Shown: positions 50,576 through 59,166, numbered from the stretch's first letter. The stretch is DNA of 64,000 nucleotides from Acidobacteriota bacterium (GCA_020439745.1 JAGQSC010000015.1:1-64000); one strand, 5' to 3'. Made by a program: numbers and translations. Notes: a model not told the origin generated them from the sequence alone.

Positions 50576-52663
50576 ATGAAACGCGCCGTTTTGATTTTTT
50601 TCGGGATGCTCCCACTGATCGCATCCGATTTTGAGATTGTGGAGATGGAAGCCACACAAATCATCCAGAACCTGGACAACGACATGAGCCTGATTGCGGG
50701 TAAACCCACAACTGTTCGGTTGTTCGTGAAGAGCAACACCGGTTCACCGATTCAAGACGTCATCGGTGACTTGGAAGGCCAAATCAACGGAACATCTTTG
50801 GGCATCCTGAGTAGTGTCAATCACATCACTGCTGAGCCCGATTCGAGTATTGATTTGGCGCAACAGAGACTGGCCAACCACATGACCCTGTTGTTTCAAC
50901 TACCGGAGTCCTGGATAACTAACACGGGGAGCATGGTGTTGAAGGCATCCGTTCGGACCCTACAATCACAAGTTCAGGACACCCATCAAATCGGTATCAA
51001 CGTGGTCAGAGACATCGGACTAAAGGTGGAGCTGGTCCCTGTGGGCATTCGATGCGGCGGTGAGTTTTCATGCCGTCCCTCAGATCAAGAGATGCTGGAC
51101 ACGTTGGTCCTGGTCAGGCGGATGTATCCCACCGAGAAGATTAAGGCCACCATCTCCAAACACTATGTCCAGTTCCCTTCGAACCAAAGCTCCACAACAC
51201 TTTTTAACGCCATCCATTTTTCGCACATGAATGCCGGTCCTGCCACTTTTCCCCAAGCACCTACCGATACTGTACGTATGGGTGTGGTCCCCCCTGGCGT
51301 TGAGTTCATTGCGTTTAGCAAAAAAGAACAAAAGTGGGTTCGAGACCCACTGAATGGATACGCCACGGCACACTCACGGACTGGTTTTGTAATGTTGGGC
51401 ATTGACCACCCTGAAGCAACCATGGCTCACGAAATGGGGCACGCACTGGGCATGGACCATGTAAACGACGGGGTCACATGCAAAAACGCGGATTCGGTGT
51501 GCGAACCCTACCCCTACCCCGGGCGTCAGTTGAGTACCGGTAGCGCGCGCGATTATTTCGGTTGGACAAAATGGTTCGCTGTGAATCCCCTGACTTTTTC
51601 AGACATGATGACCTATCAGCGCGATCGCTGGATTTCGGACTACACCTATCGAATGCTCTACTGTCTGATGGACAACCTGACAAAGACCGCCGATCAACGC
51701 AAAGCGATCTGCAAAGGTGGAGCACCCAAGACCATTTCCATGATTGAAGATGCACCGGAGTTTCTCTGGATAAGCTTAGTGATGGATCTGGACGGATATT
51801 CAGTTTCCTTGCGTTCACGTGTCTTTCCCCGCGACACCTTGGACTTGGAGCAACTGCGGGACCGTTTCACACCGCGTGATGAGGAAGGTCCGTTGACCAT
51901 CAACCTGTTGGACCACGAAGGCCAGGTGCACACAAGCTATACCTATACACCATCGCTGGGCACGATTGACGGAGTGGAAGCCGAGCGACCCCTAAAAATC
52001 GCAGAATGGTGCTTGCCTTTCAACGAAGACATCGAGCGAATCGAAGTCATAGACCGAGAGCGGGGGATCGTCATTGCCGAACGATTCGTGGGCGAGCATC
52101 CACCTCAGGCTTATGCCAATGAAGCCATCGCAGATGGCGATCAGCTGGAACTGACCTGGTCGGTAGCCGATGAAGATGGCCAACCCCTCCATGTAGATAT
52201 TCAACTGAGTACCGACCAGGGTGAGCGTTGGAGCACCGTAGCTAGCGGGTTTGATGAAGTAGATACACACACCGTACTGGATACAAGTAACTGGGGTGGC
52301 ACGGACGAGGCAATCCTCAGACTGATTGCTTGTGATGGTTTCAAATCCACAACCGCTGAATGGCCAACGATTCCACTATCCCGGAAATCCCCAAAGGTGC
52401 TGTTATTCGATTCAGAAACGTCTGTGACTCAAGGCACATACACCCCAGGTGAAGTCTGGACTTTCGATGCAGAAGACGGCTCCTTGGAGGGCGACAGCGT
52501 CACCTGGGTCTCGGATCTGGATGGACCATTCGCAAATGGGACACGGGCGGATCTGGGCGATCTTTCCGTTGGCTCGCATGTGATTCAAGTCATTGCCCGC
52601 GACAGCGACCAAATGACAGGGGATGCATGGCTAACGGTGACCGTCCAACAAGAGCTTCCTTGA
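50576..52663 (+). CDS. Secreted metzincin-type zinc metalloprotease
   Basis: Predicted exported zinc endopeptidase of no exact known family. Seen: a signal peptide, two or more Ig-like beta domains in the first 230 residues, a zinc site H-E-M-G-H-A-L-G-M-D-H (285-295), a probable Met-turn SDMMTY near 345, and C-terminal beta-sandwich domains (LTWSVADEDGQPLHVDIQLS, VIQVIARDSDQ). All three zinc His and the catalytic Glu are present. ATG 50576 with GGAG 8 bases upstream; the GTG three bases earlier is less likely. 695 residues. Confidence 0.8.
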   Translation: MKRAVLIFFGMLPLIASDFEIVEMEATQIIQNLDNDMSLIAGKPTTVRLFVKSNTGSPIQDVIGDLEGQINGTSLGILSSVNHITAEPDSSIDLAQQRLANHMTLLFQLPESWITNTGSMVLKASVRTLQSQVQDTHQIGINVVRDIGLKVELVPVGIRCGGEFSCRPSDQEMLDTLVLVRRMYPTEKIKATISKHYVQFPSNQSSTTLFNAIHFSHMNAGPATFPQAPTDTVRMGVVPPGVEFIAFSKKEQKWVRDPLNGYATAHSRTGFVMLGIDHPEATMAHEMGHALGMDHVNDGVTCKNADSVCEPYPYPGRQLSTGSARDYFGWTKWFAVNPLTFSDMMTYQRDRWISDYTYRMLYCLMDNLTKTADQRKAICKGGAPKTISMIEDAPEFLWISLVMDLDGYSVSLRSRVFPRDTLDLEQLRDRFTPRDEEGPLTINLLDHEGQVHTSYTYTPSLGTIDGVEAERPLKIAEWCLPFNEDIERIEVIDRERGIVIAERFVGEHPPQAYANEAIADGDQLELTWSVADEDGQPLHVDIQLSTDQGERWSTVASGFDEVDTHTVLDTSNWGGTDEAILRLIACDGFKSTTAEWPTIPLSRKSPKVLLFDSETSVTQGTYTPGEVWTFDAEDGSLEGDSVTWVSDLDGPFANGTRADLGDLSVGSHVIQVIARDSDQMTGDAWLTVTVQQELP

Positions 52664-52671
52664 CGCTTCAT

Positions 52672-52693
52672 ATGGGGGCCTATGCGCCCCCAT
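52672..52693. terminator. Hairpin between convergent genes
   Basis: An 8-bp perfect stem (ATGGGGGC / GCCCCCAT) with a 6-base loop lies between the metalloprotease and cysteine synthase stops. Neither strand has a proper T tract, so it is a terminator-like hairpin for both genes rather than a canonical terminator. Confidence 0.5.
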
Positions 52694-52696
52694 CGC

Positions 52697-53602
52697 TTAT
52701 CGATAGAGATCACCATTCAAATACCTGAGGCCCGAGTCGATGATCACCGTCACAACCCTTTTTCCAGGCCCTAAAACCTTTGCGCGTTGCAAAGCGGCCC
52801 ACAAATTGGCACCGGAGGTATACCCACCGAGCAAGCCTTCATAACGAGCCAGGTCCCGCGCGCTTTGTTGCGCATCTTGATCAGATACAGCCACCACGCG
52901 ATCCACCAAGTCATGGCGAAAGATGGATGGCACAAACGAAAGCCCAATGCCTTCCAGCTTATGCGTGCCAGACACGTCGCCACCTGATATGTTGCGCACG
53001 TTTAGGGGCTCAACGGCCGTAACCGTCAATTCGGGTAGGGCTTCTTTCAGGACCTCAGCGTTTCCTGAGATGCAACCGCCTCCACCCACAGCCATGACAA
53101 ATTCATCAATTTGGTGATCCAGTTCCTGAAGAATCTCGCGACCCATTTCGTGATAACCCCGCTTGTTATCTAGGTTGTTGACTTGGTCCGGCCAAAAAGT
53201 ATGGGGTTCACGCGCCAATTCCTGCGCACGGCCAATCATCTGGTCAATCACAGATGCGGTCAGCTTACCCCCGGGCGCAGGAATCAGTTCCACCGTTGCG
53301 CCAAAGGCCCGCATGGTCTGAATTTTCTCGGCGGCAAATCCATCAGAAGAAACGAAATGGGCACGATACCCCCGAACGGCGCAGACCATCGCTAGCGAAC
53401 TCCCTGTGCTTCCTCCGGTGTATTCCACGACCCGATCACCGGGTTTGATGGCCCCTCGCAATTCTGCACCCTGAATCATGGACAGGGCCATGCGGTCCTT
53501 CATGCTCCCTGTTGGGTTGGCACCCTCAAATTTGACGTAGATTTCGGCCATCTCTGGTGTGACCAGATGTTTGAGTTTGACTAAGGGTGTGTTGCCAATC
53601 AT
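52697..53602 (-). CDS. PLP-dependent cysteine synthase family enzyme
   Basis: Beta-replacement PLP enzyme making cysteine from an activated serine. Seen: MIGNTPLVKLKHL, FEGANPTGSMKDRMA with the PLP Lys, EYTGGSTGSSLAMVCA phosphate/substrate loops, AVGGGGCISG, and YTSGANLWAAL. 301 residues, as for CysK/CysM. ATG 53602 with GAGGT 7 bases upstream is chosen; the long upstream extension lacks a ribosome site. O-acetylserine (CysK) versus O-phosphoserine or CysM-type specificity cannot be decided. Confidence 0.87.
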   Translation of the reverse strand: MIGNTPLVKLKHLVTPEMAEIYVKFEGANPTGSMKDRMALSMIQGAELRGAIKPGDRVVEYTGGSTGSSLAMVCAVRGYRAHFVSSDGFAAEKIQTMRAFGATVELIPAPGGKLTASVIDQMIGRAQELAREPHTFWPDQVNNLDNKRGYHEMGREILQELDHQIDEFVMAVGGGGCISGNAEVLKEALPELTVTAVEPLNVRNISGGDVSGTHKLEGIGLSFVPSIFRHDLVDRVVAVSDQDAQQSARDLARYEGLLGGYTSGANLWAALQRAKVLGPGKRVVTVIIDSGLRYLNGDLYR

Positions 53603-53630
53603 CACTACTACCTCATCAGCCAGCTTACAC

Positions 53631-53659
53631 AGTATATTGATTTCCGGTTTGCAAAAAAA
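53631..53659 (-). promoter_or_regulatory. Possible promoter of the cysteine synthase gene
   Basis: Minus strand: -10 TATACT (53631-53636) about 22 bases before the likely transcription-to-start distance; the -35 is only a T run. Apart from this and the opposing promoter at 53781-53810, the 292-base gap shows nothing. Confidence 0.3.
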
Positions 53660-53780
53660 AGACCACACGCGAAGGCGCCAGCGCGCAAAGTACAGCCTTG
53701 CGGTGCCAACTTTGAAGCTGCATGTCTTCGTTTGACAACCTCTGCCGTCTCAAAAAAATCTGCTCGGGGTGCGAAACTCG

Positions 53781-53810
53781 TTGAAACCGACCCACCATAG
53801 CGAGTATGAT
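53781..53810 (+). promoter_or_regulatory. Promoter of the caa3-type oxidase operon
   Basis: TTGAAA, 18-base spacer, TATGAT, with a predicted start near 53817 and a leader of about 78 bases. This places the SCO1 start at 53895, because an earlier ATG (53769) would lie upstream of the promoter. Confidence 0.55.
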
Positions 53811-53894
53811 TTGGGACCGAGCGCGTCTAAACAAGGGTCTATTTGTGCCCTCATTTATTTGAAGCTTTGCGCCAAAGAGGTTCGGACACAGGTC

Positions 53895-54695
53895 ATGAGG
53901 AGTGTCATTTTTACGTCTATTTTGCTGTGCGGGTTTCCGCTATGGTCCCAGACCAGTACGGAACCCTTGGTAGATGGCGTCGGCGTGCAGGAACACCTGG
54001 GTGAATTTGTGGACCTGAACCTGACATTTGTCGACGAATCAGGTGAAACGGTTCAGTTAAGTGACTTTGCCAAGCCAGGCAGGCCCATGATCCTGGCCCC
54101 TGTCTACTATTCATGTCCACGCATGTGCACGCTTGTGCTCAACGGAGTAGCAGATCTTGTTCGGCAGCTGGATTTGGTGGCCGGCGAAGACTACACCATT
54201 GTCTGTGTGAGTTTTGATCCCAGCAACACTGCTGAAATGGCAACCGCCAAGAAAGCCAATTACCTCGACTCGGTACGCCCAAAGGATCTGGAGGCGGATT
54301 GGCATTTTCTCACCGGAACGCCAGAATCCATAGAGACGCTTATGGGCCAAATCGGGTTTCACTACAAATGGGTGAATGACGCATTCAGTCATGCATCCAT
54401 TCTGGTCTTCTTGGGAGACCAAGGAAAAATTTCACGGTACCTCTACGGAGTCAACTACCCTGTCCGCGATGCGCGCATGGCCTTGGTTGAAACGTCTCAG
54501 GGAAAAGTCGGTACCACGCTCGATCGCATCTTGATTTACTGCTTTCACTATGACCCTCTGGCCGGTAAGTACACATTTATGGCCACAAAAATCATGCGTA
54601 TCGGCGCCGTCGCTGCCGTTTTGCTGATCGCAGTCATAGCGATTTATCTCGTGAAGAAACCGTCAAGGACACGGAGGATGGAATTGCATGGATAA
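53895..54695 (+). CDS. SCO1/SenC-family copper protein, membrane-anchored
   Basis: Copper delivery to the CuA site encoded next. Seen: a signal peptide (SVIFTSILLCGFPLWSQ), the copper site Y-S-C-P-R-M-C and distal His in DAFSHASILVFL, and a C-terminal membrane helix (VAAVLLIAVIAIYLV) with a basic end, an arrangement unlike the other two SCO proteins here. 266 residues. ATG 53895 begins the signal peptide; its ribosome site is poor. Overlaps subunit II by 8 bases. Confidence 0.88.
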   Translation: MRSVIFTSILLCGFPLWSQTSTEPLVDGVGVQEHLGEFVDLNLTFVDESGETVQLSDFAKPGRPMILAPVYYSCPRMCTLVLNGVADLVRQLDLVAGEDYTIVCVSFDPSNTAEMATAKKANYLDSVRPKDLEADWHFLTGTPESIETLMGQIGFHYKWVNDAFSHASILVFLGDQGKISRYLYGVNYPVRDARMALVETSQGKVGTTLDRILIYCFHYDPLAGKYTFMATKIMRIGAVAAVLLIAVIAIYLVKKPSRTRRMELHG

Positions 54696-55626
54696 AATTT
54701 TGTTCAACGGGCTATCTGAGCTCGGGACCCATGTGGACCGAGTTCACGTCTTCATCATAGCCATCATGGCATTCTGCTTTATCGCGTGCAATGCCGTGTT
54801 GATCTACTTTATGCTGCGTTACCGACGCAAAGGTCCTGATGATGTCACCGCATCAATCAAGGGTAATCATCTACTTGAAGCCGTTTGGACGATTATTCCA
54901 ACCATCGTGGTACTGATCGTATTCGTCTACGGTGTTCGGGTTTGGGGCGACATGCGCAAACCACCTGAGAACGCCATGACCATCAACGTCACGGGTGTCC
55001 AGTGGGCTTGGCGATTCGAATATCCGGACGGACGGATTGAAGCAGAGGATCTTTATGTTCCTGCCGGCCAGCCGATACGCTTGAACATGGTCTCCAACGA
55101 TGTTCTTCACTCTTTCTTTATTCCGGAGTTACGCGTCAAGGAAGACGTCGTTCCCTCGCAGTACACTCATTTGTGGTTCCAGGCGGACTATGAAGGTGTA
55201 TACAACATCTTCTGTACGGAATATTGTGGCGACAACCATTCCTACATGTTGGGTAAGGTCCATGCTTTAGGACCCGAAGCTTGGGACCGATGGGTGCGCC
55301 GCGTGCCCGATCCAGACGCGGTACAGCTTTCCCCTGCTGAACGTGGTGCCAAGCTCTATTCAAAGTGGGGCTGTCTTGGCTGTCACTCCACAGATGGTTC
55401 ACCCAATATCGGGCCTACATTCAAAAACCTGATGGGCAGGTCGGAATCATTTGCAGATGGTTCGACTGTCGTTGTTGACGAGAACTACATCATGGAATCC
55501 ATCAAACAACCCAATGCCAAGATCGTCGCGGGATTCAAGCCCGATCAGATGCCTGCCTTTGAGGGCCAATTGAGCCAACAAGACATCACCGATCTGATTG
55601 ATTACATCAAGACGTTGAACGAATAA
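54688..55626 (+). CDS. ctaC: Cytochrome c oxidase subunit II with fused cytochrome c (caa3)
   Basis: Electron-input subunit of a caa3-type oxidase. Seen: two membrane helices (about 22-42 and 66-86), CuA domain with WAWRFEYPDG, VLHSFFIPELRVKEDVVPG-like segment, copper motif C-T-E-Y-C-G-D-N-H-S-Y-M, then a C-terminal class I cytochrome c with C-L-G-C-H and axial Met in DQMPAFEG. 312 residues. GGAGG lies 10 bases before the ATG. Fused haem c means a separate cytochrome c is not strictly needed. Confidence 0.95.
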   Translation: MDKILFNGLSELGTHVDRVHVFIIAIMAFCFIACNAVLIYFMLRYRRKGPDDVTASIKGNHLLEAVWTIIPTIVVLIVFVYGVRVWGDMRKPPENAMTINVTGVQWAWRFEYPDGRIEAEDLYVPAGQPIRLNMVSNDVLHSFFIPELRVKEDVVPSQYTHLWFQADYEGVYNIFCTEYCGDNHSYMLGKVHALGPEAWDRWVRRVPDPDAVQLSPAERGAKLYSKWGCLGCHSTDGSPNIGPTFKNLMGRSESFADGSTVVVDENYIMESIKQPNAKIVAGFKPDQMPAFEGQLSQQDITDLIDYIKTLNE

Positions 55627-55639
55627 GGAGCCTGAAACC

Positions 55640-57247
55640 ATGTCGACGCAAAGCGATACGCATTACTTGGAAGCCAAAGGCTTCTACAACTGGTTTTTCT
55701 CTGTGGACCACAAGCGAATCGGCTTGATGTACCTAGCCGCCATCTTATTCTTCTTTGTGCTGGCGGGTATGGCCGCCATGTTGGTCCGACTGGAGCTACT
55801 GGCACCAGGAGAGCAGTTCATCGATCGCCACGGTTACAACGTGGCTTTTACACTGCACGGCGCCATGATGGTGTTTTTGTTTATTGTGCCAGGGATTCCC
55901 GCGACCTTGGGCAACTTCTGTTTGCCCTTGATGATCGGGGCAAAGGACGTCGCATTCCCTCGCTTAAACCTTTTGAGTTTCTGGATCTATGTCTTGGGCG
56001 CAGCCATTGTGGTCATGTCCTTGATTGGCCCTCCGGGCGAAGCGTGGTTGGACACGGGCTGGACGCTCTATACACCCTATTCGGTTGAGTCGTCTTCCGG
56101 CGTCATACCGGTAACTTTGGGTGTATTTATCCTTGGGTTTTCATCAATTTTGACCGGTCTCAACTTTGCCGTGACGATTCACAAGATGCGAGCACCTGGT
56201 ATGACCTGGCATCGCTTGCCCCTATTTGTGTGGGCGCTTTACTCGGCTTCTCTGATTCAGATTCTGGCCACACCTGTAGTAGGCATCACCTTGCTGCTGT
56301 TAATCATGGAACGCTCATTCGGTATCGGTTTCTTCACAGCCAGCCTGGGCGGCGATCCGATTCTGTTTGAGAATTTCTTCTGGTTCTACTCCCATCCGGT
56401 GGTTTACATCATGATCCTCCCGGCTATGGGTGTGGTTGCCGAGATCCTGCCGGTTTTTGCCAAGAAGCCCATCTTCGGGTATCGAGCAATTGCCTACTCG
56501 AGTTTGGCCATTGCCCTGGTTAGTTTCTTCGTGTGGGGTCATCACCTGTTCGTGAGTGGCATGTCCAACTGGTCCCGTTGGGTTTTCTCGCTGTTAACGT
56601 TTGCGGTTGCGATTCCCACGGCGATCAAAGTGTTCAACTGGATCAGTACGCTTTACAAAGGATCAATCCAATTGGATTCGCCTATGTTATATGCCTGTGC
56701 GTTCATTTTCTTGTTCACCATTGCCGGATTGACAGGCTTGCCACTGGCCACCTTGGCCACGGACGTCCACCTGCACGACACCTACTTCGTGGTGGCGCAT
56801 TTCCACTACACCATGCAGGGTGGCACAGTGATTGGACTGTTGGCGGGACTCCATTTTTGGTTCCCCAAGATTTTCGGCAAGATGTACAACGAAAAGCGCG
56901 CCCGGGTTGGTTTCTGGATGCTCTTTGTGGGATTCAACGCCACGTTCATGCCTCAGTTCATACTCGGCTACATGGGCATGCCGCGCCGCTACTTTGATTA
57001 CTTGGATCAATTTGCGGATCTGCATTTCATGAGCTCTATTGGCGGCTTCGTGAACGGTCTGGCCTATCTGTTTATCTTGGGTAATCTGATCCACGGCATC
57101 ATCAAGGGAACCGCGGCGGAAAAGAACCCACATGGTTCGCTTTCTTTGGAATGGACCGTTCCCTCACCACCACCACTTACCAACTTTGACGAGATTCCGG
57201 AAGTTCATGATTGGACTTACGGCTACGGCAACGAACAGCACGCTTAA
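55640..57247 (+). CDS. ctaD: Cytochrome c oxidase subunit I, A2-type
   Basis: Catalytic subunit of the second oxidase. Seen: LHGAMM haem a ligand, FWFYSHPVVYIMILPAMG with the YSHPxVY motif (Val where A1 enzymes have the D-channel Glu), WGHHLFVSGM, DTYFVVAHFHYTMQGG, about 12 helices, and a C-terminal SLEWTVPSPPPL. The YSHP motif marks the A2 class, in which proton entry uses Tyr/Ser instead of Glu. 535 residues. Tight spacing to subunits II and III. Confidence 0.95.
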   Translation: MSTQSDTHYLEAKGFYNWFFSVDHKRIGLMYLAAILFFFVLAGMAAMLVRLELLAPGEQFIDRHGYNVAFTLHGAMMVFLFIVPGIPATLGNFCLPLMIGAKDVAFPRLNLLSFWIYVLGAAIVVMSLIGPPGEAWLDTGWTLYTPYSVESSSGVIPVTLGVFILGFSSILTGLNFAVTIHKMRAPGMTWHRLPLFVWALYSASLIQILATPVVGITLLLLIMERSFGIGFFTASLGGDPILFENFFWFYSHPVVYIMILPAMGVVAEILPVFAKKPIFGYRAIAYSSLAIALVSFFVWGHHLFVSGMSNWSRWVFSLLTFAVAIPTAIKVFNWISTLYKGSIQLDSPMLYACAFIFLFTIAGLTGLPLATLATDVHLHDTYFVVAHFHYTMQGGTVIGLLAGLHFWFPKIFGKMYNEKRARVGFWMLFVGFNATFMPQFILGYMGMPRRYFDYLDQFADLHFMSSIGGFVNGLAYLFILGNLIHGIIKGTAAEKNPHGSLSLEWTVPSPPPLTNFDEIPEVHDWTYGYGNEQHA

Positions 57248-57262
57248 CGAAGGACGAAACCT

Positions 57263-57862
57263 ATGAGTGAACCTGGAACCTTTTTTCATCTTCACGAAGA
57301 AGATCCCGTAGAGGCTTATGAGAATTTCAAGCTGGGTATGTGGATCTTCCTCGCCACGGAAGTCTTGTTGTTTGGTGGCCTATTCGCCGCTTACTTCATT
57401 TTTAAATTCATTTGGCCAACTGTGTTTGAGGACGGCTCCAGCCACCTCAACAAATTCATGGGTGGCCTGAACACGCTGGTATTGATCTTCAGTTCCTTCT
57501 CCATGGCTATGGCTGTGGACGCAGCACAACGTGGCCAGCAGAAAAAGTTGGTACGGAATCTGGCGATCACGCTGTTCTTTGCTTTGTGTTTTATCGTGGT
57601 CAAGGGCTTTGAATGGGGCCCGAAACTGAGCCACGGCATCACACCGGGTTCTGACGTGTTCTTTTCCGTGTACTACATGACCACAGGCCTTCACTTACTA
57701 CACGTGTTGGTGGGGATGTCGTTCATTGGACTGCTCCTGGCCCGTGCCCTTAAGGGTCGTTACCATGAAGAAAACTTTGGCGGTGTTGAAATCGGCGGCC
57801 TTTATTGGCACTTGGTCGATATCATCTGGATCTTCCTGTTCCCGCTACTTTATTTGATTTGA
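57263..57862 (+). CDS. ctaE: Cytochrome c oxidase subunit III (caa3 operon)
   Basis: 199 residues. Seen: KLGMWIFLATEVLLFGGLFAAY, VKGFEW, TTGLHLLHVLVGMSF and GGLYWHLVDIIWIFLFPLLYLI, the subunit III signature. Five membrane helices. Sixteen bases after subunit I. Paralogue of the gene at 37256 with the same short form. Confidence 0.94.
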   Translation: MSEPGTFFHLHEEDPVEAYENFKLGMWIFLATEVLLFGGLFAAYFIFKFIWPTVFEDGSSHLNKFMGGLNTLVLIFSSFSMAMAVDAAQRGQQKKLVRNLAITLFFALCFIVVKGFEWGPKLSHGITPGSDVFFSVYYMTTGLHLLHVLVGMSFIGLLLARALKGRYHEENFGGVEIGGLYWHLVDIIWIFLFPLLYLI

Positions 57863-57873
57863 TGAGGTGAGCC

Positions 57874-58647
57874 ATGAGTGAACATAAAATGGGACATATC
57901 CAAGAGTTTTCGATCTATTTCAAGGTACTTCTGGCCCTGATTGGTCTCACCATCGCCACGGTATTGGTTTCGCTGGTGGATTTCGGTATCTTCAACACAC
58001 TGGTTGCGTTGTTGGTGGCTGCCATCAAAGCCTCGCTCGTGGTGCTCTACTTTATGCACGGTAAATACGAGGACCGAATTACCTGGGCCTTTATTTACTA
58101 CCCGTTGATTCTATTGGCTACGCTCGTGGGCGCGCTGTTCCTGGATTACGGATTCCGCGACAAGGGCCAATTTACAGTCGGTCCCATAAGCTTTGATGCC
58201 ATGCATCAGTCTCATGATGCAGATTCGCACGGCGCGACCGACGACCATGGGGCCACGACTCACGACAGTCATAACGCCGATTCGGCAGATACCCACACCG
58301 ACGCCCATGGCGAACCATCCATCATGGATCCAGCAACCGAGGCACATGCTGCAGAAACGCCCGCTGTGGATATGTGGGAAGGCGTGCATGGCGATGTAGA
58401 GGCGGGTCGTGCCAAGGCTAAGGTGCTGTGTATCGCATGTCACCTTATTGATGGTGAAGGAAACGCCCTGCCGGGCGCCCCTCCCTTCGCAGAAACCGCC
58501 AACAACACCGAGAAAACGCCTGAATTCCTGCGAACCTGGCTAAAAGCCCCGCAATCGGTCAAGCCTGGCACACTCATGCCACAGCTCCCATTGACCGACG
58601 CCGACATCGAAAACCTGATCACCTACCTGCACACCTACGCAGAGTAA
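57874..58647 (+). CDS. Cytochrome oxidase subunit IV fused to cytochrome c by a His-rich linker
   Basis: Seen: a COX4-type three-helix region in the first 95 residues (LVAAIKASLVVLYFMHG), then a linker of about 60 residues rich in His, Asp, Ser and Thr (HDADSHGATDDHG, DTHTDAHGE) with eight His in about 37 residues, then a class I cytochrome c with C-I-A-C-H and axial Met in GTLMPQLPLTD. Adds a second haem c to the caa3 complex. The His/Asp linker could bind copper, zinc or iron, but this is only suggested by composition. 257 residues. Confidence 0.85.
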   Translation: MSEHKMGHIQEFSIYFKVLLALIGLTIATVLVSLVDFGIFNTLVALLVAAIKASLVVLYFMHGKYEDRITWAFIYYPLILLATLVGALFLDYGFRDKGQFTVGPISFDAMHQSHDADSHGATDDHGATTHDSHNADSADTHTDAHGEPSIMDPATEAHAAETPAVDMWEGVHGDVEAGRAKAKVLCIACHLIDGEGNALPGAPPFAETANNTEKTPEFLRTWLKAPQSVKPGTLMPQLPLTDADIENLITYLHTYAE

Positions 58648-58653
58648 ACAACC

Positions 58654-58700
58654 AATGGACCAGCTACTCCGCTTTTTTTCTTGCGGAAGGCTGGTCCATT
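58654..58700 (+). terminator. Long hairpin with T-rich loop after the caa3 operon
   Basis: An 11-bp outer stem (AATGGACCAGC / GCTGGTCCATT), a short internal loop, and a 5-bp inner stem (TCCGC / GCGGA) closed by a loop of ten pyrimidines (TTTTTTTCTT). The T run is inside the hairpin, not after it. Seven bases beyond the last stop. Terminator or transcript-end structure is the likely role. Confidence 0.6.
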
Positions 58701-58734
58701 CGGTTAGGTTTTAGGAGAGATTGGAGTCTTTAGT

Positions 58735-58753
58735 GATATTGAGACTCGATTGC
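58735..58753. promoter_or_regulatory. Possible Fur box of the feo operon
   Basis: A 19-base site matches the Fur consensus GATAATGATAATCATTATC at 12 of 19 positions and overlaps the -35 of the feo promoter, where binding would block transcription. Iron-dependent control fits the genes but the match is only moderate. Confidence 0.33.
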
Positions 58754-58778
58754 AATTTCTCGCCGTTTGACGTAATAT
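58750..58778 (+). promoter_or_regulatory. Promoter of the feo operon
   Basis: TTGCAA, 17-base spacer, TAATAT. Predicted start near 58785, about 10 bases before the ATG of the Cys-rich protein. Confidence 0.65.
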
Positions 58779-58795
58779 GAGCAGGTGAGGTGGAC

Positions 58796-58933
58796 ATGGA
58801 TGGACTGATTGTTGCCTTTGTTGTAGGGACTGCGGTTACCTACCTCGCTCGACGCTTCTACAAGACGGCTCACGCAAAGACAAACTGTGGCACCTGCAGC
58901 AGCACATGTAGCAGCAAAGGCTGGTCTGTATGA
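58796..58933 (+). CDS. FeoB-associated Cys-rich membrane protein
   Basis: 45 residues. Seen: an N-terminal membrane helix (GLIVAFVVGTAVTYLARRFY) then a Cys cluster C-G-T-C-S-S-T-C, matching the FeoB-associated Cys-rich family, which may act in iron handling or complex formation at the FeoB membrane site. GAGGT lies 4 bases before the ATG, and the stop overlaps the feoA ATG (ATGA). Too small to be found by length-filtered gene calling, but the context is decisive. Confidence 0.82.
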   Translation: MDGLIVAFVVGTAVTYLARRFYKTAHAKTNCGTCSSTCSSKGWSV

Positions 58934-59166
58934 CGCTCGACTCATTGGTTCCAGGTCAATCAGCACGCATCACGTACCTCGAACCTTCCCATCCCAGTTT
59001 GATCCGATTGTCAGAAATGGGATTCATTAGCGGTCAGCACATTCAACTGATCCGAAAAGCTCCCCTGGGCGAACCTTTTAAGGTACGCGTGATGAACTAT
59101 GAATTGTGCATCCGAAAATCTGAAGCAGCCGCCATTCACGTGGAACCTGTGAGCCTGACAGCGTGA
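58930..59166 (+). CDS. feoA: Ferrous iron transport protein A
   Basis: Cytoplasmic SH3-like regulator of FeoB. Seen: 78 residues with LSEMGFISGQHIQLIRKAPLG and FKVRVMNYELCIRKSEA typical of FeoA. Overlaps both neighbours by 4 bases (ATGA and GTGA), so it is coupled to feoB. Confidence 0.93.
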   Translation: MTLDSLVPGQSARITYLEPSHPSLIRLSEMGFISGQHIQLIRKAPLGEPFKVRVMNYELCIRKSEAAAIHVEPVSLTA

